Below are positions 1 through 6,412 of a stretch of 12,012 nt of DNA, piece after piece (within the stretch, counting starts at the first letter, position 1; each line of letters opens with the position of its first letter). Source of the stretch: Methanobacteriota archaeon. GTDB lineage: Archaea; Thermoplasmatota; Poseidoniia; Poseidoniales; Thalassarchaeaceae. The notes beneath the pieces are model-generated. The model ran no database searches, had not been told where the DNA came from, and saw nothing but the letters and a program-made list of their open reading frames with translations. Position numbers and translations under genes: made by a program. The stretch is from contig JACNFL010000117.1 in the NCBI GenBank assembly GCA_014384685.1, positions 1 to 12,012 of the forward strand, written 5' to 3'.

Positions 1-330
1 TAATAAGAAGAAAGTAATATCTGTATTTGAATTTGCAAATCCAAGTAGTGCTACAACAGGAACAGTCCATCCGAAAGTGACGATGAAGTCTACTAAACTT
101 CGGGCAAACCTTGCAGGTTTTTTGGAAAGAACATACTCATCAGGAAGAGTTTTAGCAACCTTTGGAGTTACATCAATATCATCTAAATCATTAGATTTTT
201 TCTTCTTAGAACGTTTTGCCCTTGCTTTCTTTGCAGGCTTTGCTGCTTTGACTGGCTTTGGCTTGGCCTTTTTTGCAGGCTTTACATCTTCTTCGTTTTG
301 CATTTGTCCAGCTTTCTCAAGTAATCCCAT
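1..330 (-). CDS. Lysine-rich membrane protein, N-terminal part (runs off the left edge)
   Basis: The reading frame opens at an ATG at 330 and stays open for 110 codons to the window edge, so only the N-terminus is seen. Residues about 17-47 are a Lys/Ala/Pro-rich tail with the motif KPAKKA twice, like a histone H1 tail or a disordered linker. An acidic patch (NDLDDID) follows, and then a hydrophobic segment around residues 79-99 (SLVDFIVTFGW onward) that is probably the first transmembrane helix. A second hydrophobic stretch starts at the edge. The basic tail directly before the first helix suggests a cytoplasmic N-terminus. A Shine-Dalgarno-like GAGTGA lies 5 bases before the ATG and contains the stop codon of the upstream gene, so the two genes are probably translated from one message. 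I do not recognise the family and the C-terminal domain is not visible. Confidence 0.75.
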   Translation of the reverse strand, partial: MGLLEKAGQMQNEEDVKPAKKAKPKPVKAAKPAKKARAKRSKKKKSNDLDDIDVTPKVAKTLPDEYVLSKKPARFARSLVDFIVTFGWTVPVVALLGFANSNTDITFFLL

Positions 331-335
331 TAGTA

Positions 336-1328
336 TCACTCTCCATATATCTCACTCATTTCAATGAATAGTTGGAATCCAGCTGTAGCCATAAATTCCT
401 GTAGTTTATCGTCAGGAATAGTCCCCAACTCTTGATTTACCATATTAAAGAATTTTTTACGAGTTGCAGTTGTAGTTGCACCGGCATCATCCCCAACTTT
501 CTCAAATAATTTGAAGTTTTTAGAGGCAATGAAATCATTGATGAAATCTTCTGGCATATCACCTAATAAGTTATTCACAACATCGAAGAAGTCACTGAAA
601 TTCTGATCTTCGTCTTCATCTTCATCGTCTTCAATTTCTTCCTGGGCATCATATTCTTCAAGTTCAGAATAATCTATTTCACCAGAAAGAATCCCTTTCA
701 GTAATTTGCGCTCATCAACCATTGGTTTCAACAAATTACCAAATTTAGCTATAGCAGCCTGTTTCTTCTTGGATTTTGCAGCGTCAAATTTCTTTTTCAA
801 AGGACGCATTTCAGATTCTAAATCTGAGAGGCGTTCTTGAACATCTGCCATTCCTTCATCTTCCTCATCAGAGGATTCTTCAGGTACTGACAATAATTCA
901 ACAACTGGTGCAGAATCTCTTGTTGTTTCCTTTTCAGATTTTCTCATTACGATGATTTCTCTATCTAAATCATGGCCAAATCTGTCAGCATATCGTTCAA
1001 GCAGACTGCCTACGTCACTAGAACCTAATCTATCTATGTGACCATACATTTGTTGCAAGGATTTATCGGTTCTATTTTGCCACATATCAGCATAATTAGC
1101 ATCCTCTTCGCCTTCCTCAATTACCTCAATCACTTCTACCTCAACGTCCTCGTCAGAAGGCTCTGGTACACTTACTGCAAGTGGTTCAGTTGGTGGAGTA
1201 GGGGCTGGAGGTAGTGGCAACTCCATTTCTGGTGATGGTGGTGGTGGTAAACCACCAGGTGGAGGGGGTAATGGGGGAGACTTTGATGGTAGGCCCGCAT
1301 CGTCCTTCTTCCTCTTGCGAAACGCCAT
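336..1328 (-). CDS. Unrecognised proline-rich, acidic protein with duplicated C-terminal module
   Basis: This is a predicted soluble protein of 330 residues with no signal peptide or membrane helix. I chose the ATG at 1328 because GGTGA lies 4 bases before it. Earlier in-frame ATGs at 1361 and 1349 would add 11 or 7 residues without such a site. In order: a basic start (MAFRKRKK), a proline-rich stretch (about 16-57), an acidic patch (58-76), a helical region with a TDKSLQQMYGHIDRLG segment (88-102), a charged coiled-coil-like region (160-212) and a very acidic run (224-242). Two copies of a roughly 35-residue module then follow at 247-280 and 293-329, each with the pattern FF..VN..LG..P.D....F.....F.LF. 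The design suggests a scaffold or regulatory adaptor, but this is inference. It lies 88 bases downstream of priS and 5 bases upstream of the membrane protein gene, so a functional link with the latter is more likely. Confidence 0.8.
   Translation of the reverse strand: MAFRKRKKDDAGLPSKSPPLPPPPGGLPPPPSPEMELPLPPAPTPPTEPLAVSVPEPSDEDVEVEVIEVIEEGEEDANYADMWQNRTDKSLQQMYGHIDRLGSSDVGSLLERYADRFGHDLDREIIVMRKSEKETTRDSAPVVELLSVPEESSDEEDEGMADVQERLSDLESEMRPLKKKFDAAKSKKKQAAIAKFGNLLKPMVDERKLLKGILSGEIDYSELEEYDAQEEIEDDEDEDEDQNFSDFFDVVNNLLGDMPEDFINDFIASKNFKLFEKVGDDAGATTTATRKKFFNMVNQELGTIPDDKLQEFMATAGFQLFIEMSEIYGE
342..590 (-). repeat. Two diverged copies of a ~35-residue protein module
   Basis: The C-terminus of the preceding acidic protein contains two related segments, encoded at about 489-590 and 342-452. 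Copy one reads FFDVVNNLLGDMPEDFIN and continues to FKLFEKVGD. Copy two reads FFNMVNQELGTIPDDKLQ and continues to FQLFIEMSEIYG. The aligned positions keep the paired Phe, the VN, the LG, the Pro-acidic pair and the F-x-LF pair. The copies are separated by a short Ala/Thr linker. This is an internal duplication at protein level; the DNA copies are diverged. Confidence 0.7.
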
Positions 1329-1387
1329 GCCCTCACCCTGTTGATACATGGTGACAAACAATCTGTCTTTAACATTGGCTTAATTTG

Positions 1388-1417
1388 AAAAACTCTGACC
1401 ACGTAGTTTTACTACGT
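1388..1417 (-). terminator. Hairpin plus T-run after priS
   Basis: A perfect 7-bp inverted repeat, ACGTAGT and ACTACGT with a 3-base loop, spans 1401-1417. It starts at the last base of the priS stop codon. On the minus strand it is followed after 8 bases by five T residues (1392-1388). Archaeal transcription usually ends at T-runs, with or without a hairpin, so this may end or attenuate the priS transcript before the acidic-protein gene. The stem is short, so strength is uncertain. Confidence 0.4.
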
Positions 1418-2634
1418 CAAATTGGCTTTGCCCACCCCTTTAGTGTCAAAAAAGTGTCAATATTTGATTCTGCAACTAACGTATCTCCTTGGCTGTATTC
1501 TTTCTCATCTCCACCCAATCTCAGAACACATCTTTCAACAACAATTTCTAACTCTCTCGTTTTATCATCAAACCTAGGTAATGCCTCGTTGAGAGCATCA
1601 AATGCATTTGATTCATCTGGATGTAAACGGTCTAGTGGAAGGGTTACAACTTGTAATCCACATTTTCCATTTAGGCTGTTAGGCCAACGAATCTGTCTTT
1701 TGATATCAACCGTAACAGCCTCATCGGTTTCCCCTGCCTTACCAACGATAAGTGAACGGTCCCCTTTGACAAGTTCAAGGAATAAATGGGCATATTGATT
1801 TTTCACTCCGCCTAGTACATTGTAATTCCCGCTTAGGATAGTTTCTCGACGTTGCGGGTGTTGAACCTTTTCAGCAAGTGTTTTCATTTTTGTCGGCCCA
1901 CATTTGGATACCTGACTACTTGGTGATTTTGATCTTAATTCTATTATATTACAGAGTTCTTTTGTCATTTTATTGCCTTCGGAACCATCTTGATTAGCAA
2001 TATCTAATTTGTTAAGAATATTGATTGTTCCATCTTCTAATCTGGTTTTCCAACCACCCTCACCACTATTGTTCATCAGTGCACTAACCTCTACCCCCTC
2101 GCCTCTAATGTGGTTAACCAATTCTCTTCTTGCAGAACTATCCAAGCCCAAAATATTAGGGTCTCTGTAGTGGAGATGGAAACCCCTATGGCCGGAAAAT
2201 GTTACGTGGAGGTATTCTTCTTTGAAACCAAATTCGGTTGAAAGAAATTCTTCCCATAAATTGTGAGTTTGTAATTGAATGATTTCCAGCATTTCTGGGA
2301 AATTGAAGGGGTCAACATGGTCTAAGTGATCACCATCTAAATCAAAGATTAAATCAGCACCTTTCCAATCTTTATCTGCCATTTTTCTCTCTAATGGCTT
2401 ACCATAGTAAGCGGTAGAGTAAAAGCAACTTTTAGGAGCTCTTTGGTGTAAGTAATTCAATACATTTCTAGGTGCATCAAAATTAATGTGACGGTCGAAC
2501 AAATTAGATGACCACATTTGGAACATACATTCCCTTGTCCGCAATCGTGGGGGGAACCAGAATTGAGTTTCACCAATTTGAGAATACCACTTTGAAAAGC
2601 GGTGAGCAGCGCGGGCCCAATTACTCTCTACCAT
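1417..2634 (-). CDS. priS: DNA primase, catalytic small subunit PriS
   Basis: This is the catalytic subunit of the archaeal/eukaryotic primase, which makes the RNA (and often DNA) primers for replication together with PriL. PriL is not in the window. The 405-residue length is in the usual range. N-terminal family marks are RECMFQMW (34-41), DRHINF (47-52) and the YSTAYYGKPLERKM block (72-85). The first catalytic motif is FDLDGDHL with metal-binding D98 and D100. The second is SGHRGFHLH (147-155), which contacts the nucleotide phosphates. The third catalytic aspartate is probably D304, followed by the IRWPNSLNGKCGL segment. In archaeal and human primases a His follows 18 residues after that Asp (SLHGKTG or SVHPKTG); here the codon is AAT, giving N322. 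No Cys/His zinc knuckle is visible after the DxD motif. The ATG at 2634 lacks a close strong Shine-Dalgarno; GGGTG lies about 12 bases upstream. Confidence 0.95.
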   Translation of the reverse strand: MVESNWARAAHRFSKWYSQIGETQFWFPPRLRTRECMFQMWSSNLFDRHINFDAPRNVLNYLHQRAPKSCFYSTAYYGKPLERKMADKDWKGADLIFDLDGDHLDHVDPFNFPEMLEIIQLQTHNLWEEFLSTEFGFKEEYLHVTFSGHRGFHLHYRDPNILGLDSSARRELVNHIRGEGVEVSALMNNSGEGGWKTRLEDGTINILNKLDIANQDGSEGNKMTKELCNIIELRSKSPSSQVSKCGPTKMKTLAEKVQHPQRRETILSGNYNVLGGVKNQYAHLFLELVKGDRSLIVGKAGETDEAVTVDIKRQIRWPNSLNGKCGLQVVTLPLDRLHPDESNAFDALNEALPRFDDKTRELEIVVERCVLRLGGDEKEYSQGDTLVAESNIDTFLTLKGWAKPI

Positions 2635-2679
2635 CTATATCAGAGCACCCTAAAGCACCACGGCACTTGAACGACGCGA

Positions 2680-2874
2680 TTAGTCCATCGGCAATCCAGA
2701 TACGGCTTTGCCATCCGATGATGGCGTGGTGCCGGTTTCTGACTTGTAGCAATCAAAGCAAGAAAATTTATCGTCAATGGGTAATGATTGACCAAATGTT
2801 AGTCTAGCGCCGCAGAAATCACAAATTGGTCCGATTTCTCCCTGATGAATTCCTAATCTTGAGACATCTGGCAT
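2680..2874 (-). CDS. Small CxxC zinc-ribbon protein
   Basis: This is a 64-residue protein with two CxxC pairs: CDFC (C18, C21) and CFDC (C39, C42). They are separated by 17 residues and followed by YK, the layout of a small zinc ribbon. There is no membrane segment. I preferred the ATG at 2874 because GAGTGAT lies just upstream; a TTG at 2886 would add four residues. It is upstream of priS with a 45-base gap on the same strand, so the two are likely co-transcribed. A role in replication or nucleic-acid binding is possible by context only. The C-terminal 20 residues (TGTTPSSDGKAV and onward) look disordered. The exact family is not recognised. Confidence 0.7.
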   Translation of the reverse strand: MPDVSRLGIHQGEIGPICDFCGARLTFGQSLPIDDKFSCFDCYKSETGTTPSSDGKAVSGLPMD

Positions 2875-2928
2875 GTTATCACTCAAACATTGGCGGGGGT
2901 TCCAAGTCTTTGAGCCTGTCCATTAAGG

Positions 2929-2940
2929 GATTTAAAATAT
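2929..2940. promoter_or_regulatory. TATA-like element between the divergent zinc-ribbon/priS and mqnD units
   Basis: The 117-base gap between the divergent genes holds GATTTAAAATAT, the best archaeal TATA-like box in the region. On the plus strand it would start transcription near 2960, leaving a short leader before mqnD. Its complement, ATATTTTAAATC, is also TATA-like; on the minus strand it would start near 2909 and give a leader of about 35 bases before the zinc-ribbon gene. A dual role is inference. Confidence 0.45.
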
Positions 2941-2990
2941 CAATCAATTCAAGCATAAAGTTCACAACCAAATTGATGTCGCGCCAACAC

Positions 2991-3848
2991 ATGAGTAATG
3001 GTGAACGGGTTGTGCGCGTGGGTCATTCTCCTGACCCAGATGACGCATTTATGTTTCATGCATTAACAACTGGGATAATTGACACACCCGGATTTAAATT
3101 TGAGCATGTACTTTTAGATATTGAAACGCTCAACAAAAAAGCCATTGCTGAAGAATATGAAGTAAGTGCCGTAAGTATCCACGCATTTCCAGAAATTTCA
3201 GACAAGTATTCATTGATGAATTGTGGTGCAAGCATGGGAGAAGGATATGGACCAATGCTTGTCAGTTCTAGTTCAATGACATTGGAAGAGGCTTGTTCTA
3301 AACCTATTGCAATCCCAGGACTAAAGACATCAGCACATCTAGCTTTGAAAATGGCTGTTGGAAATGTTGAGACTGTAATTGTGCCCTTTGACGAAATTAT
3401 GCCACGTATCCAAAACGGGGAATTTGCTAGTGGTGTCATTATTCATGAAGGACAGTTAACTTGGAAATCTCATGGTATGAATCTCATCTTAGATTTAGGT
3501 GTATGGTGGAATGAAAAGACAAATGGTCTTCCTCTGCCTTTAGGTGGTAACGTAGTCAGAAAGGATCTAGGTCCTCAATTGTGTGAACAAATTACTGATT
3601 GGGTTAAACAAAGTATTGAGGTAGCAATATTAAACCCAGATGAAGCATTAGAATTTGCAAGGCAATGGGGTAGAGGAATAGATGAAGAAACTAATTCAAA
3701 ATTTGTACAAATGTATGTCAATTCCCGAACTATTGATTTTGGTGATGATGGAAGGGAAAGTATCGTAAAATTCCTAACAGAAGGAAAAGATATAGGGATG
3801 ATTAACAAAGATTTTGACCCGAAATCAATAGAATTCATTGGTGCTTAA
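2991..3848 (+). CDS. mqnD: 1,4-dihydroxy-6-naphthoate synthase MqnD
   Basis: MqnD converts cyclic dehypoxanthinyl futalosine into 1,4-dihydroxy-6-naphthoate, a late step of the futalosine route to menaquinone in the cytoplasm. The fold is that of a two-lobed periplasmic-binding-protein-like enzyme. Visible family marks are GHSPDPDDAFMFHAL (11-25), GYGPMLV (85-91), the PGLKTSAHLAL segment (109-119), GVIIHEGQLTW (148-158), where H152 corresponds to the conserved histidine proposed as catalytic base, and the NGLPLPLGGNVV block (178-189). The length of 285 residues fits the family. The frame is open further upstream, to an ATG at 2826, but similarity to the family begins near residue 6. The ATGs at 2976 and 2991 are the plausible starts; neither has a clear Shine-Dalgarno, which fits a short-leader transcript from the TATA-like box at 2929-2940. 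Confidence 0.9.
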   Translation: MSNGERVVRVGHSPDPDDAFMFHALTTGIIDTPGFKFEHVLLDIETLNKKAIAEEYEVSAVSIHAFPEISDKYSLMNCGASMGEGYGPMLVSSSSMTLEEACSKPIAIPGLKTSAHLALKMAVGNVETVIVPFDEIMPRIQNGEFASGVIIHEGQLTWKSHGMNLILDLGVWWNEKTNGLPLPLGGNVVRKDLGPQLCEQITDWVKQSIEVAILNPDEALEFARQWGRGIDEETNSKFVQMYVNSRTIDFGDDGRESIVKFLTEGKDIGMINKDFDPKSIEFIGA

Positions 3849-3873
3849 TTATGTCGAAAGAAGAAAAAACAGT

Positions 3874-3981
3874 ATGACTCTATTGATCCTGCACCACCTA
3901 GCAAAACTAGGTTCAGAATCTTGTGAAGTCGCGCTTGATTTGCTGGAATGGACAAAAAACGACTCAATGGAATATGAGTGA
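3874..3981 (+). CDS. Possible 35-residue small protein after mqnD
   Basis: An ATG 25 bases after the mqnD stop opens 35 codons ending in TGA. The product starts MTLLILHHLAKLGSESCE and ends WTKNDSMEYE, a plausible amphipathic helix. There is no strong ribosome-binding site and the reading frame is short enough to occur by chance. A second short frame beginning at 3851 (MSKEEKTV) ends in an ATGA overlap with this start. I recognise no family and rate it as weak. Confidence 0.2.
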   Translation: MTLLILHHLAKLGSESCEVALDLLEWTKNDSMEYE

Positions 3982-3990
3982 AAATTACAC

Positions 3991-4011
3991 ATTTAATAGG
4001 ATAATACTTTT
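3991..4011 (+). promoter_or_regulatory. AT-rich promoter candidate upstream of the beta-propeller gene
   Basis: The segment ATTTAATAGGATAATACTTT lies 25-45 bases before the start codon at 4036 and is the most TATA-like stretch in the 187-base gap after mqnD. It would give a very short leader, common in archaea, and no Shine-Dalgarno is visible before the ATG. A 6-bp hairpin with a CAAAA loop (3896-3912) lies upstream in the same gap and has no T-run. Confidence 0.3.
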
Positions 4012-4035
4012 GCTGAATCCCTATTCGCAGTACTG

Positions 4036-6147
4036 ATGAGCGAAAACTCGGGCGCTTTCGTTGGGATTTCCCTCTGCCTCGCTTTATTGTTTTCTTCTAT
4101 CCCACTTATCCCAGAAGTTAATGCCGGTACTGAAGAAAATTATCCTTTTAGTGGCAGTCTTCAAAACCCATATTCCTTATCTGGCTCTTCTGAAATAACA
4201 TATTCATCGGATGGAAGTTTAATTGCAGCAGCCTTTAATTCAAATGTTGTGATCATCAACACTCAGTATCGAACTTTTATCAAAGATATTAGTATTGGAA
4301 ATAAGATACTGTCTCTTGCGTTTTCTGATGATGATTCTTCACTGCTCGTTGGGCTGGAAAGCCCATTCATGAGTACTTTGGCTATGGCTATCTATGATAC
4401 TTCAACTTGGGAAAGAATAGGGGTTAATGAGGATGGGAAAGAAGTAAGTGATATTTCCATCCTACCCAATACCCCAATATTCGCTTCCGCTAATGAAAAT
4501 AATGGGGTTTCAGAGTATTATATCAACGATTCAACTAATGCAATATCTACTTTTGATGGGCAACATACTACTGATGTCACTTGTTTGGATCATTCACCGA
4601 ATGGTCAGCAATTAGTTACCGGTGGGGAAGATGGAAACGTCTTCCTTTGGAATCGAACATCTACGCTCGTTGATGTTTCTTGGCAGGTAGGTTTCAGTAT
4701 TACAGATTGTTCAATATCTCCCGATGGAACCCAGTTAGCTTGGATTACTAATTCTCTCCTCCAGGTTCGTTCTGTTCCAGAGGGTGAGTTCATTACTACT
4801 CTAAATTTAGTTGGCACTGCGTTTCAATTAGAGTGGGCTGAAAATGGTGAAGAATTATGGTTATTGATTGAATCTTCAACAGAACTACTCAGTATTTTTG
4901 ATACTACAGATTATTCAACAATAAAAACATTTGAATTGGGACATCAAGTCACAAAATTCGCAAAATCCCCTACTATCTCAGAATTTATGGTTACTACAAA
5001 TACAGGTATTCTTACCGCATTTAGAGAGGATGCTTGGGAACCATACTCTGGATTACCAGGTACAGATTTAGACGGCGATGGTACACCGGATATCTACGAT
5101 GGCGATGATGATGGCGATGGATTAGGTGATGATTTTGAATATTCATGTGATGAAGGTAGTGATTGTCACACTCACCCTCATCCAGATTTAATTAGGCAAG
5201 TGTCAATAACCATTAATAAAAACAAAATTATCATTCAAGATAAATATCAAATGAACTCCAGTATTAGTGCGCCAATAAGGGAATTAGCCTCATCAGCTGT
5301 ATCATCTGATGGATATGTAAGTCAAGGTGAAGCAATAAAAATGGAAAGAATGTTCTGTAGTGGGACAAATGCTAACCAAATTAGTTTAGATTGGAACGAG
5401 GCAGTAAAATTTGATAATTCTGCAATAATTGATACAACTGTTCTCTGTGATGCTAAATTGGGTTTGATTGATACCGAAAAACACGATTCTCGAACGCGCA
5501 TTGAACTTCGTTGGTTTATTGAAATAACATTGGCAAACAATGTAGATAGACCATTCAACATGACCTTTGACCCATCAGTATCTCCCCCAATGCATACTGT
5601 TGTTCAAAATATACCAATATCCCCGTTTACATTAACATTAACTCACGAGGGGAATACTGTTTACTATCAAACACCTATTCATGTAAACAGTCCTCAATTG
5701 TCTATAATTGTACAGGCCCCACCAGATCCAGACCCAACCTTTGTCGACATCACGTTGTCATGGCTAGAGAATAATTTTTTAATTCCATTAAGTGTAATTG
5801 TTGTTTCATCATTAGTAATTATTATAGGAATACGAAGAAGAAACAAGTTATTATTTGAATTAGAGGAAGATGAAGACGATTTTATTGAAGTTACATCTAG
5901 AAGAAGGGTCTCTAATAGAGGCCAGACGCCAGAGATTGTTTCTTCAACTGGACGGGCACAACCAATGCAACGGCCACAAGAAGTAACTAGAAGTAGAGAA
6001 CAACCTGCAAAGCGTCCAACAAAAGAACCGGCAATTAGACGGGTGAAAAAGGTGCCAGGCTCAGTTACTCAAACTGGCGAAGCCCCCCGAGGGGGAAGAA
6101 TGGGATTATTCCGAACATGGTGCATATTGGGACAAGGAAGACCCTGA
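4036..6147 (+). CDS. Secreted, membrane-anchored beta-propeller protein with calcium-binding loops (frameshifted C-terminus)
   Basis: A signal peptide is seen at residues 1-30 (hydrophobic core ISLCLALLFSSIPLI, likely cut after VNA). Residues about 40-330 are WD40/beta-propeller-like, with one clear blade at 176-206 (the segment TGGEDGNVFLWN) and several weaker ones. Residues 344-368 carry DLDGDGTPDIYDGDDDGDG, an Asp-rich loop pair of the thrombospondin-type-3 kind that binds calcium. An outer domain with several Cys follows, then one membrane helix (about 581-599) and a basic cytoplasmic start (RRRNK). This predicts an extracellular sensor or surface protein with a cytoplasmic tail. The frame ends at 6147 with an atypical end (FRTWCILGQGRP) soon after a C6 and a G5 run. 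The real tail continues in another frame to 6412, so the intact protein would have about 791 residues. The gene follows mqnD on the same strand; its function is unknown. Confidence 0.8.
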   Translation: MSENSGAFVGISLCLALLFSSIPLIPEVNAGTEENYPFSGSLQNPYSLSGSSEITYSSDGSLIAAAFNSNVVIINTQYRTFIKDISIGNKILSLAFSDDDSSLLVGLESPFMSTLAMAIYDTSTWERIGVNEDGKEVSDISILPNTPIFASANENNGVSEYYINDSTNAISTFDGQHTTDVTCLDHSPNGQQLVTGGEDGNVFLWNRTSTLVDVSWQVGFSITDCSISPDGTQLAWITNSLLQVRSVPEGEFITTLNLVGTAFQLEWAENGEELWLLIESSTELLSIFDTTDYSTIKTFELGHQVTKFAKSPTISEFMVTTNTGILTAFREDAWEPYSGLPGTDLDGDGTPDIYDGDDDGDGLGDDFEYSCDEGSDCHTHPHPDLIRQVSITINKNKIIIQDKYQMNSSISAPIRELASSAVSSDGYVSQGEAIKMERMFCSGTNANQISLDWNEAVKFDNSAIIDTTVLCDAKLGLIDTEKHDSRTRIELRWFIEITLANNVDRPFNMTFDPSVSPPMHTVVQNIPISPFTLTLTHEGNTVYYQTPIHVNSPQLSIIVQAPPDPDPTFVDITLSWLENNFLIPLSVIVVSSLVIIIGIRRRNKLLFELEEDEDDFIEVTSRRRVSNRGQTPEIVSSTGRAQPMQRPQEVTRSREQPAKRPTKEPAIRRVKKVPGSVTQTGEAPRGGRMGLFRTWCILGQGRP

Positions 6148-6412
6148 TTCAACAGACCCATATGGAGAAGCGCAAGAATCCCACAATGCAGAAAGTGCAA
6201 TTCTAGAAATCGCTCAAGAAGTTGCTTCTGAGCACGAGGCAAGTGAAAGTGAAACAAATGACGAAGAAAAAGATTCTGAGATGGATGCGGCGCTTTCTAT
6301 GATTAAAAAGTCCAATAAATCTAAACCACGCAAACCCAAGAAAAGTTCAGAAGATGGCACAGAGAAGCCAAAGAAGAAAAGAAGAAAAGTAAAACGTCGT
6401 AAATCAAATTAA
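6089..6412 (+). pseudogene. Out-of-frame C-terminal continuation of the beta-propeller protein
   Basis: After the C6 run at 6083-6088, the +1 frame is open without a stop to TAA at 6410-6412. It encodes a coherent tail: an acidic aromatic part (EGEEWDYSEHGAYWDKED), a helical Glu-rich part (ESAILEIAQEVASEHEASES), and a strongly basic end (KPKKKRRKVKRRKSN). Its codon use is like the rest of the gene, and it lacks its own start codon and ribosome-binding site. Removing one base from the C6 or G5 run joins it to the upstream frame, so it is the displaced C-terminus of the same protein and not a separate gene. Whether the break is a sequencing or assembly error, a real mutation or a regulated shift cannot be told here. 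Confidence 0.8.

Noticed and set aside
225..282. Repeated GCAGGCTT segments suggesting a short tandem DNA repeat
   Set aside because: These come from the repeated KPAKKA codons of the membrane-protein tail and are too few and irregular for an array.
77..367. Plus-strand open frame with Phe-rich product
   Set aside because: It is the reverse shadow of the lysine-rich coding region (TTT/CTT codons opposite AAA/AAG), with no ribosome-binding site.
1172..1402. Minus-strand open frame with His/Tyr-rich product
   Set aside because: It overlaps the proline-rich start of the acidic-protein gene in another frame and follows its CCA/CCT repeats.
3056..3439. Minus-strand open frame of 127 codons inside mqnD
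   Set aside because: mqnD is clearly supported by family motifs on the opposite strand; the shadow frame has no start signal or recognisable domain.
3896..3922. T-arm-like GGTTCAGAATC sequence suggesting a tRNA
   Set aside because: No matching acceptor, D or anticodon stems are present around it.
6069..6257. Minus-strand open frame across the frameshift region
   Set aside because: It lies antisense to the coherent C-terminal tail of the propeller protein and lacks support of its own.
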